Assembly (NCBI GenBank): GCA_963972525.1
Contig: CAXAUZ010000004.1
Location: forward strand, 124,001 to 188,000
Length of the DNA: 64,000 nucleotides
Direction: 5' to 3'
Origin: Salinilacustrithrix sp003476595
GTDB lineage: Bacteria > Actinomycetota > Acidimicrobiia > Acidimicrobiales > Salinilacustritrichaceae
The position numbers and the translations under genes were made by a program. Under the pieces are notes generated by a model. It worked only from the letters and a program-made list of their open reading frames with translations, was not told the DNA's origin and did not search any database. Of the stretch, positions 51,598 through 59,781 are shown one piece after another (the first letter of the stretch is position 1; each line of letters opens with the position of its first letter).

Positions 51598-52608
51598 TCA
51601 GGCGGAGACGAACGCTCGCATCGTGTCCTCGATGACCTGACGGCGATCGGTACCCCACGGCAGCGGCATGAGGATCGGCGCGTCGACGCCGGCCTGCGCG
51701 TACTCCCGGGCGAAGTCCCGGACCTCGTCGTGGGTGCCCATGAAGTCGATGGCGTCGACGAACGCGTCGCTGACGGCGCCGATGGCACCCTCCCGGTCCT
51801 TGGCGGCATGGCGCTCGCGCAGCTCGGCCACGTCGTCGCCGAAGCCGGCCCGCTCGAAGCTCTTGGCGTAGGCGTCGACGACGGCGTAGGAGAACAGGTC
51901 CTTGCGGGCGTTGTCGATGCCGTGCTCGCGCTCGGTGACCCCGGCGTGCACGTAGGCGTAGACGGTGGGGCTGGTGCCGTCGGTCCGGCGCGATGCGCCC
52001 TCGCGGATGCGCTCGACGGACCAGGGCACGTGGGATGCGGGCAGGTAGTTGAGCAGCACGCCGTCGGCCAGCTCGCCGCCGAGGGCCAGCATCTTCGGGT
52101 TGAGGGCGCCGAGCACGACCTTGGGCTTGCGCTCGCCGAGGCGCACGCCGAGGCGGCTGCGCTTCATCGACCAGAAGTCGCCGTCGAAGGTCACGGCATC
52201 ACCCGCCCAGATCTCCTTCAGCAGCGTGATGTACTCCCGGCAGCGGGCGAGGGGGCGGTCGCCGTAGTCGACCCCGTGCCAGCGCTCGGTCACCACGGGT
52301 GACGAGATGCCGATGCCGACCAGCACGTCCCGGTCCGGGTTCAGCGCCTGCAGGGTCGCGGCCGCCATGGCCACGGTCATCGGCGTGCGCAGCTGGATCG
52401 GGATGACCCCGGTGCCGAGCCCGAGCGACGGCGCGGCGGCACCGGCGGCGGCGAGGGTGGTGAACGCCTCGGGTCCGGTGGTCTCGGCGGTCCAGAACGA
52501 CTCGTAGCCCAGCTGCTCCGCGCGCTGCGCGGTCTCGACCGCGAGCTGGGGACCGAGGGCCATGATGCTGGCGAAGGTGAAGCCGGCGTGCTCGATGGGG
52601 CTCGTCAT
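51598..52608 (-). CDS. LLM-class F420-dependent oxidoreductase
   Basis: The 336-aa luciferase-like TIM-barrel protein shows FTFASIMALGPQLAVETAQRAEQLGYESFWTAET, LGLGTGVIPIQLRTPMTVAMAAATLQALNPDRDVLVGIG, SPVVTERWHG, and ALNPKMLALGGELADGVLLNYLP. This fits F420-dependent members such as those linked to TIGR03559-like groups. It is a second member in the window, not closely similar to the one at 47.6 kb. TACGGT lies 8 nt before the ATG. Substrate unknown. Confidence 0.9.
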   Translation of the reverse strand: MTSPIEHAGFTFASIMALGPQLAVETAQRAEQLGYESFWTAETTGPEAFTTLAAAGAAAPSLGLGTGVIPIQLRTPMTVAMAAATLQALNPDRDVLVGIGISSPVVTERWHGVDYGDRPLARCREYITLLKEIWAGDAVTFDGDFWSMKRSRLGVRLGERKPKVVLGALNPKMLALGGELADGVLLNYLPASHVPWSVERIREGASRRTDGTSPTVYAYVHAGVTEREHGIDNARKDLFSYAVVDAYAKSFERAGFGDDVAELRERHAAKDREGAIGAVSDAFVDAIDFMGTHDEVRDFAREYAQAGVDAPILMPLPWGTDRRQVIEDTMRAFVSA

Positions 52609-52685
52609 GGCGGCGGACCGTAGCCGCGGCCCCGCCCCCGGTCGGGTTGTGGAATGCCCGTTCCGTCCCCAGGGTTGTACGGACC

Positions 52686-53009
52686 GTGACCGACACGACC
52701 CCCGATGCGATCACCTTCTACTGGCGGCCCGGCTGCGGCTTCTGCATGGGACTCGAGCGTCGGCTCGAGCGCCTCGGCGTGCCCCTGGACAAGCGCAACA
52801 TCTGGGACGACCCGGACGCCGCGTCCACCGTGCGCAGTATCGCCAACGGCAACGAGACGGTCCCGACGGTCGTGATCGGTGAGGCCCGGATGGTGAACCC
52901 GAGCGTGGACCACGTGCTCGCCGCCATCCGCCAGGAAGCGCCGCACCTCGAGCCCGAGGACGCCCCCGCCGACGCCGGCGGGTCCCTCCGCCGGTTCCTG
53001 GGGCGCTGA
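52686..53009 (+). CDS. Glutaredoxin/mycoredoxin-like protein
   Basis: The 107-aa protein has the thioredoxin-fold active site YWRPGCGFCMGL (CxxC at about residues 17-20), the cis-Pro segment NETVPTVVIGEARMVNPSVD, and glutaredoxin-like layout. In a mycothiol-using actinobacterium it would act as mycoredoxin to reduce mycothiolated disulfides. The tail (residues 84-107) is acidic and longer than Mrx1. The GTG at 52686 lies close to the divergent oxidoreductase. Confidence 0.8.
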   Translation: MTDTTPDAITFYWRPGCGFCMGLERRLERLGVPLDKRNIWDDPDAASTVRSIANGNETVPTVVIGEARMVNPSVDHVLAAIRQEAPHLEPEDAPADAGGSLRRFLGR

Positions 53010-53031
53010 CGGGCACCACCCGGAACCGCGG

Positions 53032-54435
53032 TCAGAAGCTGCCGCTGCGGGTGAGGATGTAGGACTCCGCGCTGCGGTCGGTGCCGATCGGCGTGACCTC
53101 GGCGATGAAGCCGCCGCCGTCGTCCTGGAAGCAGCGCGGGTCTTCGACGGCGAGCTCGCCGGGTGTGCCGTCCGACGACGTGGCCTCCCCGAGGGACGTG
53201 CCTTCGTCGTCGGTCAGCTCGACCCGCAGCGAGACGCCGGGCGGGGCCACGAGCCGCAGCCGGAACGTGTTGTTGCACAGGAGGTCGCCAGCGTCCTCGA
53301 TGGTCAGCGGGTACAGGTCGAGATCGTCCGCCGGGACGATGTTGGCGGCGATGCGGTCGACGAGCTCGGTGCCGTCGGCCTGGTCCGGCGCGGCCTCGCA
53401 GCCGTTGGCCGGGTCCTCGTCGTAGTCGGCGTGGTCATCGATGCACACCCTGCCGTCGGTGTTCGGCGCCGGCTCGCCGCCGCAGGGCTGGTACGGCAGC
53501 GGCTCGCAGGGCGGCTCGGTGGTGGTCGTGGCCGTCGCCTCCACTTCACCGTCGCCGGCGATGAGCGCGGTGACGCCCGTGGCCGCCAGCGCGAGCAACG
53601 CGGCGAGGGCGACGACGACGGCGATGCGGCGACGGGGGCGGAGCAGGGGCAGCACGCGCGTCCCGTCGGCGCCGCCGGCGAGCGCGGCCGCGGTGGGCCG
53701 GCTGCTCGGGTCCGGGCGCAGCATGGCCGAGATCATCCGGCGCAGCGCCGGCTCGATGTCCTTGTCGAGCTTCGGGCGGGCCCGTGCGGTCCGGAGCAGG
53801 ACGGCGTGGTCCTCCCCGCCGCTGTAGGGGCTCTGTCCGGTGGCGGCGAAGTGCAGGGTGGCGCCGAGGCTGGCGATGTCGGCGGCCGCGGTGAGCTCCT
53901 CGCCCCGGGCCTGCTCGGGGGCGAGGTAGCCAGGGGTCCCCAGCACCACCCCGGGCCGGGTGAGGCCGCCGGTGATCTCCCGCGTCCGGGCGACCCCGAA
54001 GTCGGCGAGGTGGGCGCGGCCGTCGGCGTCGAAGAGCACGTTGGCGGGCTTGATGTCGCGGTGGATGATGCCGAGCCGGTGGGCGGCGGCGAGGGCGGGC
54101 AGCAGGCGGTCGGCCACGGCCCGCACCTCCTCGGGCGGCAGCGGCCCGTGGTCCCGCACGCGCTCGGCCAGGTTCCCGCCCGGCAGGTAGGGCATGACGA
54201 GGACGACGTCGCCGGCCTCCTCGATCACGTCGAGCATGGGCACCACCGCCTCGTGGTCGAGGCGGGCGAGCACGTCCAGCTCGCGCTGGAACCGGACCGT
54301 GGCCTGGCGCATCTCCGCCGGCGTGCCCTGCAGGGCGAGGCGCTTCAGGGCGACGAGGGTCCCGTCGTCGCGCCGGGCGAGGTCGACGACCCCCATGCCC
54401 CCACGCGCCAGACGGCGGACGATCTCGTACTGCAC
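53032..54435 (-). CDS. Transmembrane Ser/Thr protein kinase (PknB type)
   Basis: The 467-aa protein has an intracellular kinase domain (residues 1-265): glycine loop RGGMGVV, Lys31 in LVALKRL, HRDIKPANVLFD catalytic loop, DFGVAR and GTPGYLAPEQA activation segment. A membrane helix (about 285-305) follows, then an extracellular Thr/Pro linker and Cys-containing beta domain. No PASTA repeats are present, so the sensed signal is unknown. TACCCT lies 6 nt before the GTG, giving a leaderless start. Confidence 0.92.
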   Translation of the reverse strand: MQYEIVRRLARGGMGVVDLARRDDGTLVALKRLALQGTPAEMRQATVRFQRELDVLARLDHEAVVPMLDVIEEAGDVVLVMPYLPGGNLAERVRDHGPLPPEEVRAVADRLLPALAAAHRLGIIHRDIKPANVLFDADGRAHLADFGVARTREITGGLTRPGVVLGTPGYLAPEQARGEELTAAADIASLGATLHFAATGQSPYSGGEDHAVLLRTARARPKLDKDIEPALRRMISAMLRPDPSSRPTAAALAGGADGTRVLPLLRPRRRIAVVVALAALLALAATGVTALIAGDGEVEATATTTTEPPCEPLPYQPCGGEPAPNTDGRVCIDDHADYDEDPANGCEAAPDQADGTELVDRIAANIVPADDLDLYPLTIEDAGDLLCNNTFRLRLVAPPGVSLRVELTDDEGTSLGEATSSDGTPGELAVEDPRCFQDDGGGFIAEVTPIGTDRSAESYILTRSGSF

Positions 54436-54451
54436 CGGCCCAGGGTACGGA

Positions 54452-55039
54452 TCAGCGCCGGCGGCGGAGCCCGCGCGGCAGCACCTGGCCGGCCGGCCAC
54501 CAGGCGCGCAGGGCTGCACCGAGCGCGAGGCCGACCGCTGCGCCGCCGACCACGTCGGAGGGGTGGTGGATGCGCACGTGCACCCGGGATGCCCCGACCA
54601 GCGTGGCCAGCACGGCGTAGGCGGGGGCGAGCGCATCGTCCTCGCCGGCGACGACGGCGAACACGGCGGCGGCCGATGCGTGCCCGGAGGGGAACGACGA
54701 GGTGCGGGGTTGGCGGAGCTGGAACGGGCGGGGCCCGTCGTGGACCGGACGCTCGCGACGGAACAGGGACTTGACCGGCCCGTTCACGATGGCGGACTCC
54801 AAGCCCATGATCGTCACCAGCCGGACCGTGCCGGCCAGGTCGCCCCCGCGCCGCACCCCCTGGGCCGTGGCGAGCAGGTGCCAGATGAGGCTGTGGTTGC
54901 CGAGCTCGGAGGCGGTGTAGAAGACGCGGTCGACGAGGGGTCGGCCGCGGATGGTGTCGAACGCCCGCTCGATGGCGGTGTCGAAGCGGCGGATCGGCGC
55001 GGCGAGCTGCCGCGGCGTGGGGACCTCGTGCTGCTCCAC
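54452..55039 (-). CDS. PAP2 family phosphatase
   Basis: The 195-aa membrane protein carries the three PAP2 motifs: KSLFRRERP, PSGHASAAA and SRVHVRIHHPSDVVGG. Such enzymes dephosphorylate lipid phosphates such as phosphatidic acid or undecaprenyl-PP. A short N-terminal soluble region precedes the helices. The GTG at 55039 lies 3 nt after the RecB-like nuclease stop, so the two are in one operon. Exact substrate uncertain. Confidence 0.9.
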   Translation of the reverse strand: MEQHEVPTPRQLAAPIRRFDTAIERAFDTIRGRPLVDRVFYTASELGNHSLIWHLLATAQGVRRGGDLAGTVRLVTIMGLESAIVNGPVKSLFRRERPVHDGPRPFQLRQPRTSSFPSGHASAAAVFAVVAGEDDALAPAYAVLATLVGASRVHVRIHHPSDVVGGAAVGLALGAALRAWWPAGQVLPRGLRRRR

Positions 55040-55042
55040 CGT

Positions 55043-55882
55043 TCAGACCTCGAGGAGGGTGCCCTGGCCGGCATCCTCGACGGCGCGGCGCTCGAGGTCG
55101 ACGACGGCCTGGGTCGGGTCGCCGCCGAAGGCCGGGCACCACTGCTGGAAGGCGCACCAGTCGCAGCGGGAGGAGGGCCGGGGCCGGAAGTCCTCCCGTT
55201 CGCAGGCGGTCTCGACCGCCTGCCACACGGCTTCGAGCCGGCGGGCCAGCCCGCGCGTGGACTGCTCGGACGGCTCGGCCACGATCTTCACCGGCTCGGC
55301 CAGGTGGAGCAGCTGCACGCGGACCGGGCGGCGGCCGAACCACCGCTCGCACATGAGCGAGTAGACGTGCACGCCGGTCATCCGCTGGCGGGCCCAGGCA
55401 TCGCCGGGGGCCCGGCCGGTCTTGTAGTCGGTGACGACGAGCTCGCCGTCGACCAGGTCGAGCCGGTCGATGATGCCCCGCAGGCGCACGCCGCCGACCT
55501 CGACCTCGAGCTTCAGCTCCAGCCCGACCGGGTGGACGGTGCTCGGGTCCTCCAGGCGGAAGTACTTCTCGACGAGGGCGGCGGCTTCGCGGCGGAGGCG
55601 CTCCTCGCCGGCGGCGTCCAGGGCGAGCCCGGTCCAGTCCGGGTCGGTGCGCAGCCGCTCGACCGCGGCGTCGAGGCAGGCCGGTGCGGCCGCCGGCACG
55701 CGCTCGGGTGCCGGCAGGGTGAACAGCTCCTCAAGGGCGGCGTGGACCAGCGTGCCGCGGGTGGCGGCCACGGTGGGTGGCTCCGGCAGGCGGTCGATGG
55801 CCGAGAACCGGAACTGGAGGCCGCACGACGTGAAGCTCGACAGCCGAGACGGCGACAGCGAGCTGGGGAGCGCCAGGGCCAT
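55043..55882 (-). CDS. RecB/Cas4-like PD-(D/E)XK nuclease
   Basis: The 279-aa protein is the stand-alone RecB-family nuclease common in actinobacteria. The catalytic core reads GIIDRLDLVDGELVVTDYKTG (Asp, Asp, Lys). An Fe-S cluster is suggested by the N-terminal SFTSCGLQFRFS and the C-terminal CDWCAFQQWCPAF cysteine set, as in Cas4/AddB. There are no cas genes nearby, so a DNA-repair role is more likely than CRISPR adaptation. TACGCT (complement 55889-55894) lies 6 nt before the ATG (leaderless). Confidence 0.88.
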   Translation of the reverse strand: MALALPSSLSPSRLSSFTSCGLQFRFSAIDRLPEPPTVAATRGTLVHAALEELFTLPAPERVPAAAPACLDAAVERLRTDPDWTGLALDAAGEERLRREAAALVEKYFRLEDPSTVHPVGLELKLEVEVGGVRLRGIIDRLDLVDGELVVTDYKTGRAPGDAWARQRMTGVHVYSLMCERWFGRRPVRVQLLHLAEPVKIVAEPSEQSTRGLARRLEAVWQAVETACEREDFRPRPSSRCDWCAFQQWCPAFGGDPTQAVVDLERRAVEDAGQGTLLEV

Positions 55883-55926
55883 GGGGGCAGCGTACGCCGG
55901 GGGTCCGACAGCGCCCGGTCCTCCGC

Positions 55927-56754
55927 CTACGCGTCGAGGAACTCCCGGACCAGGCCGGCGAACCAGGTCGGATCCTCGAGGGGACCGAAGTGGCCGAGCT
56001 CGGGGAAGGCCCGCAGCTCGCCGTGGGGGAGGGCTTCGGCGACCAGTGGGGCGATCTGGGCCGGGCCGTCGGCGTCGCCGCCGTGGGCCACCAGCACCGG
56101 GCAGGCGACCTCGCCGAGGTGGGCGAAGCCGTCGTGGCTCGACCCGGTCTCGTAGGTCTTGGACTCATGGTCGCGGCTGGCCTTGAGGCGGACGCTGCCG
56201 TCGGGCTGCTGGGTGAACCCGTGGCGCACGTAGTCCTCGAGCACGTCGGGGCGCAGGGAGCCGAGCGGGGGCTTGGCCGAGAAGTTGGCGATGGCGTCCT
56301 CGAAGGAGTCGAAGACCTCGCGCCGCTTCTTGGTGATCTCGGCGAGGTGGTTCGGGCCGGGCTCGCCCTCCATCGGCGGGAACACGATCGGCTCGAAGCA
56401 CACGGCCCGCTCGATGGTGCCGGGACGGGCCTCCTCGGCCAGGAGGATGGCCGCCCCACCCTTGGAGTGCCCGACCGCCTGGACCGGGCCGAGGTCCAGC
56501 GCGTCGACGACGGCCAGCACGTCCTGCCCGAAGCCGTGCCAGGTCAGCTCGCCGGCCTGCTCGGTGGAGTCCCCGTAGCCCCGGAAGTCGACCGCCAGGC
56601 ACCGGCGGTGGGGAAGCTCCTCGGCCAGGGCGCGCCAGACCCGGCCGTGGAAGCCGGTGGCGTGGCAGAGCAGCAGGGGACGGGCGTCGGGGTCGGGGTG
56701 GCCCAGCTCGTGGACGGCGAGGCGCACCCCGTCGGTGGAGTCGACGGTGATCAT
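55927..56754 (-). CDS. Alpha/beta hydrolase
   Basis: The 275-aa enzyme has the hydrolase fold with the nucleophile elbow GHSKGG (about residues 98-103), an early HATGFHGRVW oxyanion region, DFRGYGDS, the Asp-bearing VAHGGDADGPA, and the catalytic His in FPELGHFGP. It is of the unspecialised proline-iminopeptidase/epoxide-hydrolase-like type. ATG 56754 is preferred over 56772, because CAGGAT lies 8 nt upstream. Substrate unknown. Confidence 0.88.
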   Translation of the reverse strand: MITVDSTDGVRLAVHELGHPDPDARPLLLCHATGFHGRVWRALAEELPHRRCLAVDFRGYGDSTEQAGELTWHGFGQDVLAVVDALDLGPVQAVGHSKGGAAILLAEEARPGTIERAVCFEPIVFPPMEGEPGPNHLAEITKKRREVFDSFEDAIANFSAKPPLGSLRPDVLEDYVRHGFTQQPDGSVRLKASRDHESKTYETGSSHDGFAHLGEVACPVLVAHGGDADGPAQIAPLVAEALPHGELRAFPELGHFGPLEDPTWFAGLVREFLDA

Positions 56755-56825
56755 CGCCGGCCATCCTGGCATCGCCTGCGGGCACGGTGGACATGGGCGG
56801 GTGCACCGATACGGTCGTCGCCCGG

Positions 56826-57239
56826 ATGGACGCCACCGACGAGGACCCCGAGACCGCCGCCGTGCGCGCGGCCAACACCGCGTTCTACGCGGCGTTCGAG
56901 GCGCGGGACCTCGACGCCATGTCCGACGTCTGGGAGCACACGGACCGGGTCACCTGCGTCCACCCGGGCTGGCCGATCCTGTCCGGCTGGGCGTCCGTGG
57001 CCGCCTCCTGGTTCGCCCTCTTCGACGGCCCCCAGCGGCTGCAGTTCATCGTCACCGACGAGCAGGTCAACGTCGAGGGCGCCACGGCGTGGGTCACCTG
57101 CAACGAGAACCTCATCGACGGTGGCGGCACGCAGGCCGTGGCCGCCACCAACGTGTTCGTCGCCGACGAGGGCCGCTGGCACCTCGTCCACCACCACGGC
57201 TCGCCGGTGGTCCAGCAGGCCCGGGCCCGCAACTCGTGA
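56826..57239 (+). CDS. SnoaL/NTF2-like domain protein
   Basis: The 137-aa protein has the NTF2-like cone pattern: AAVRAANTAFYAAFEARDLDAMSDVWEHTDRVTCVHPGWPILSGWASVAASW, then strands QRLQFIVTDEQVNVEGATAWVTCNENLI and WHLVHHHGSPV. It probably binds a small ligand or acts as an isomerase-like accessory. TACGGT is found 10 nt before the ATG. The stop overlaps the next gene's start (GTGA). Confidence 0.82.
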   Translation: MDATDEDPETAAVRAANTAFYAAFEARDLDAMSDVWEHTDRVTCVHPGWPILSGWASVAASWFALFDGPQRLQFIVTDEQVNVEGATAWVTCNENLIDGGGTQAVAATNVFVADEGRWHLVHHHGSPVVQQARARNS

Positions 57240-58474
57240 TCCGCAGGTGGGCCGCCCTCGGCATCGTCGCGCTCACGGCGATGTCCTGCACGGAGGCAGA
57301 CGGCGCGCTCGCACCGACGACCACCGCCCCGACCACCTCGACCACGGTGACCACGTCGGCCCCGACCACGACCTCGTCGACGACGACCGAGCGGCCCCAG
57401 GTGACGATCCCCGGCCGCGACGAGGCGCCGGAGCCGCCCGGCACCGTCCTGTGGTCCGAGGAGATCGACGACGCCGACCTGCCCGGCACGGTCCACCGGG
57501 TCACCTACCGGTCGCAGAGCCCGACGGGCGGCGACGTCGCCGTCTCCGGGCTCGTCGCCGTGCCCGACGCGCCGCCGCCACCCGGTGGCCACCCCGTCCT
57601 GGCGTGGGCGCACGGCACGACCGGCGTGGGCGACGACTGCGCGCCCTCCCGGCTCGGGGTCCGGGCGCTCCCGCTCCTCGAGCAGCACCTGGAGGCCGGC
57701 TACGTGGTGGCCGCCACCGACTACGAGGGCCTCGGGACGCCCGGCATCCACCCCTACCTCGTGGCCGAGAGCGAGGGGCGCAGCGTGCTGGACGCGGTCC
57801 GTGCCGCTCGGGAGCTCTTCGGCAGCGACGTGGCCGGGTCGCGGTTCGTGGTCGTGGGTCACTCCCAGGGCGGTCACGCCGCGCTCGCCACCGCCCAGCA
57901 CGCGTCCGGATGGGCGCCGGAGCTCGAGCTCGTCGGCACGGCCGCCCTCGCGCCGGTCACCGACCTCGAGAACATCATCCCGGCGATGTTCGAGTCGACC
58001 CTGGGCCTCGCCCTCGGCATCTACGTCGCCGCCGGGTGGCCGGCTGCCCATCCGGAGCTGGACCCGTCCGACCTGCTCACCCCGGCGGGCATGGAGCTGC
58101 TCGACGACGCCCGGGAGGCGTGCGTGTTCGAGATGGAGTCGCTCCTCGCAGGTGAGGACCTGGACTCGCTGCGCGTGCGCCCGCCGGCCGAGCTGCCGGC
58201 GTGGGCGGCCCGGATCGACCACAACACGATCAAGGCGGCCCGCGTCGAGGGGCCGGTGCTCATCGCCCAGGGCGGGCAGGACGCCATCGTGCCCCGCCCG
58301 TTCGTGGACGTCACCGTCGGCCAGCTGTGCGTGGCCGGACGGTCGGTGCGGTACCTGTCGCACGCGGTCGCCGACCACAGCACGATCGTCGGGGCGTCGA
58401 TGCCGGCCGTGCACCGCTGGTTCGAGCGGCTGCTGGCCGGCGATGGCACGCGGGACGACTGCCCGCAGCGCTGA
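57236..58474 (+). CDS. Lipoprotein secretory lipase (LIP family)
   Basis: The 412-aa lipoprotein has an N-terminal signal with lipobox ALTAMSC, a long Thr/Ser/Pro linker (residues 25-55) and a secretory-lipase domain: WAHGTTGVGDDCAPS, VVAATDYEGLGTPGIHPYL, GHSQGGHAALATAQHA nucleophile elbow, ALAPVTDLENIIPAM, and a late Asp/His pair (QGGQDAIVP, SHAVADHSTIV). It likely hydrolyses extracellular esters or lipids. The GTG overlaps the SnoaL-like gene stop by 4 nt. Confidence 0.9.
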   Translation: MIRRWAALGIVALTAMSCTEADGALAPTTTAPTTSTTVTTSAPTTTSSTTTERPQVTIPGRDEAPEPPGTVLWSEEIDDADLPGTVHRVTYRSQSPTGGDVAVSGLVAVPDAPPPPGGHPVLAWAHGTTGVGDDCAPSRLGVRALPLLEQHLEAGYVVAATDYEGLGTPGIHPYLVAESEGRSVLDAVRAARELFGSDVAGSRFVVVGHSQGGHAALATAQHASGWAPELELVGTAALAPVTDLENIIPAMFESTLGLALGIYVAAGWPAAHPELDPSDLLTPAGMELLDDAREACVFEMESLLAGEDLDSLRVRPPAELPAWAARIDHNTIKAARVEGPVLIAQGGQDAIVPRPFVDVTVGQLCVAGRSVRYLSHAVADHSTIVGASMPAVHRWFERLLAGDGTRDDCPQR

Positions 58475-58478
58475 GGGG

Positions 58479-59594
58479 CTACTCCGACGGCCGGGGCTCC
58501 CGGGGCAGGCCGAGGATGCGCTCGCCGATGATGTTGCGCTGGACCTGGCTGGTGCCGCCGCCGAACCAGCCGCCGGGGGCGGCGAGCAGGCCGTCGGACT
58601 CGGGCCCGACGAGCATCGCGTCGGCGCCGGCGAGATCGGTTCGCAGCTCGGCCAGGTCGAACATGAAGCCGGTCATCCCGAGCTTGCCGAGCGACGACCC
58701 GACCGAGGCCATCGGGCCCTGGCGCTGGGTCATGTACAGGTAGGCCTTGCCCCGGGAGTAGAGCTGCACGAGCCGGTCCCGGGCCGGGCCGTCGAGGCCC
58801 TTGGTCGCAGCGAGCGACTGGATGGCCTCGAGCCGCTTGGTGAGGGCCCGGCCCATGCCGCCGATGTGGCCTCGCTCGTTGGTGAGCGTGGCCATGGCGA
58901 TGTTCCAGCCCTGGCCCCGCTCGCCGAGGAGGGCGTCGGCCGGCAGGCGCACGTCGGTGAGGAAGACCTCGTCGAACTCGGCCTCGCCGGTCATCTGGCG
59001 CAGCGGGCGGGTCTCCACGCCCTCGCTGCGCATGTCGATCAGGAAGAAGGAGATCCCCTGGTGCTTGGGGACGTCGCGCTCGGTGCGGGCGAGCAGGATC
59101 CCCCAGTCCGACGCCCGGCCGCCCGAGCACCAGACCTTCTGGCCGTTGACGACCCACTCGTCGCCGTCGAGCTCGGCCCGGGTCTGCAGCGACGCCAGGT
59201 CGGAGCCGGCACCGGGCTCGGAGAACAGCTGGCACCACACCCGCTCCCCGGCGGCGGTCTCGGGCAGGTGCGCCGTCTTCTGGTCCTCGGTGCCGAACAG
59301 CTGCAGCGAGCCCCCGGCCAGCACGAGGCCGACCATGTTGAGGAAGGGCGGGACCCCGGCGTCGGCGCAGGACTCCATCCAGGCCTGGTTGTGGGCGACG
59401 GTGAGGCCCTGGCCCCCGTACTCGGTCGGCCAGTGGATGCCGGCGTAGCCCGCGGCGTGCAGGCGCTGCTGCCACTCCATGCCCTGGTCGCGGCGCTCGG
59501 GCGGCATGATCGCCCCCCAGTCCGGGGGCGCGGTGGGCTTCTGCTCGGCCAGCCACGCTTCGGCGCCGGCGCGGAACTCCTCGACCTCGATCAC
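58479..59594 (-). CDS. Acyl-CoA dehydrogenase (FadE-like)
   Basis: The 371-aa flavoenzyme introduces a double bond into acyl-CoA. Family blocks: LFSEPGAGSDLASL, WVVNGQKVWCSGG, GWNIAMATLTNERG, SSLGKLGMTGFMF and the C-terminal GGTSQVQRNIIGERILGLPRE. It is shorter than usual at the N-terminus, but has no obvious truncation. A Glu base cannot be pinned exactly. TACCGT (complement 59602-59607) lies 7 nt before the GTG. Together with the thiolase and MaoC it supports active fatty acid or steroid breakdown. Confidence 0.9.
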   Translation of the reverse strand: MIEVEEFRAGAEAWLAEQKPTAPPDWGAIMPPERRDQGMEWQQRLHAAGYAGIHWPTEYGGQGLTVAHNQAWMESCADAGVPPFLNMVGLVLAGGSLQLFGTEDQKTAHLPETAAGERVWCQLFSEPGAGSDLASLQTRAELDGDEWVVNGQKVWCSGGRASDWGILLARTERDVPKHQGISFFLIDMRSEGVETRPLRQMTGEAEFDEVFLTDVRLPADALLGERGQGWNIAMATLTNERGHIGGMGRALTKRLEAIQSLAATKGLDGPARDRLVQLYSRGKAYLYMTQRQGPMASVGSSLGKLGMTGFMFDLAELRTDLAGADAMLVGPESDGLLAAPGGWFGGGTSQVQRNIIGERILGLPREPRPSE

Positions 59595-59781
59595 GGGCGA
59601 GACGGTAGTGGCAACGCCCGTTCCCAATCGAACGAACTGGCGACGGGTTCGGCCCCACCTGTGTCGCGACACGGCGAACTGGCAGTGATTTCGTCGCAGA
59701 AGCCCGTTGCGACGAAATCACTGCCAGTTCGTTCGGTGATGCGCCGGTCGTCGGGGGGTCGCTCCTAGGATCGGACGCCCC
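59595..59781. repeat. Structured intergenic region with perfect 24-bp inverted repeat
   Basis: The 187-nt spacer holds arms 59675-59698 and 59708-59731, which are exact complements over 24 bp with a 9-nt loop. The half-motif CGAACTGGC occurs three times: twice direct (59633-59641, 59675-59683) and once inverted (59723-59731). A palindrome GTGTCGCGACAC lies at 59661-59672. The fadE-like -10 is at its left end and TAGGAT (59766-59771) at its right end, 10 nt before the helicase ATG. The stem is more AT-rich than its surroundings. Confidence 0.85.

Noticed and set aside
55043..55882. Cas4, hence a CRISPR system
   Set aside because: No repeats or other cas genes were seen; the RecB-like orphan nuclease is a better fit.
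59629..59651. LexA box from CGAAC and GTTCG near 59630
   Set aside because: The half-sites are 13 nt apart instead of 4.
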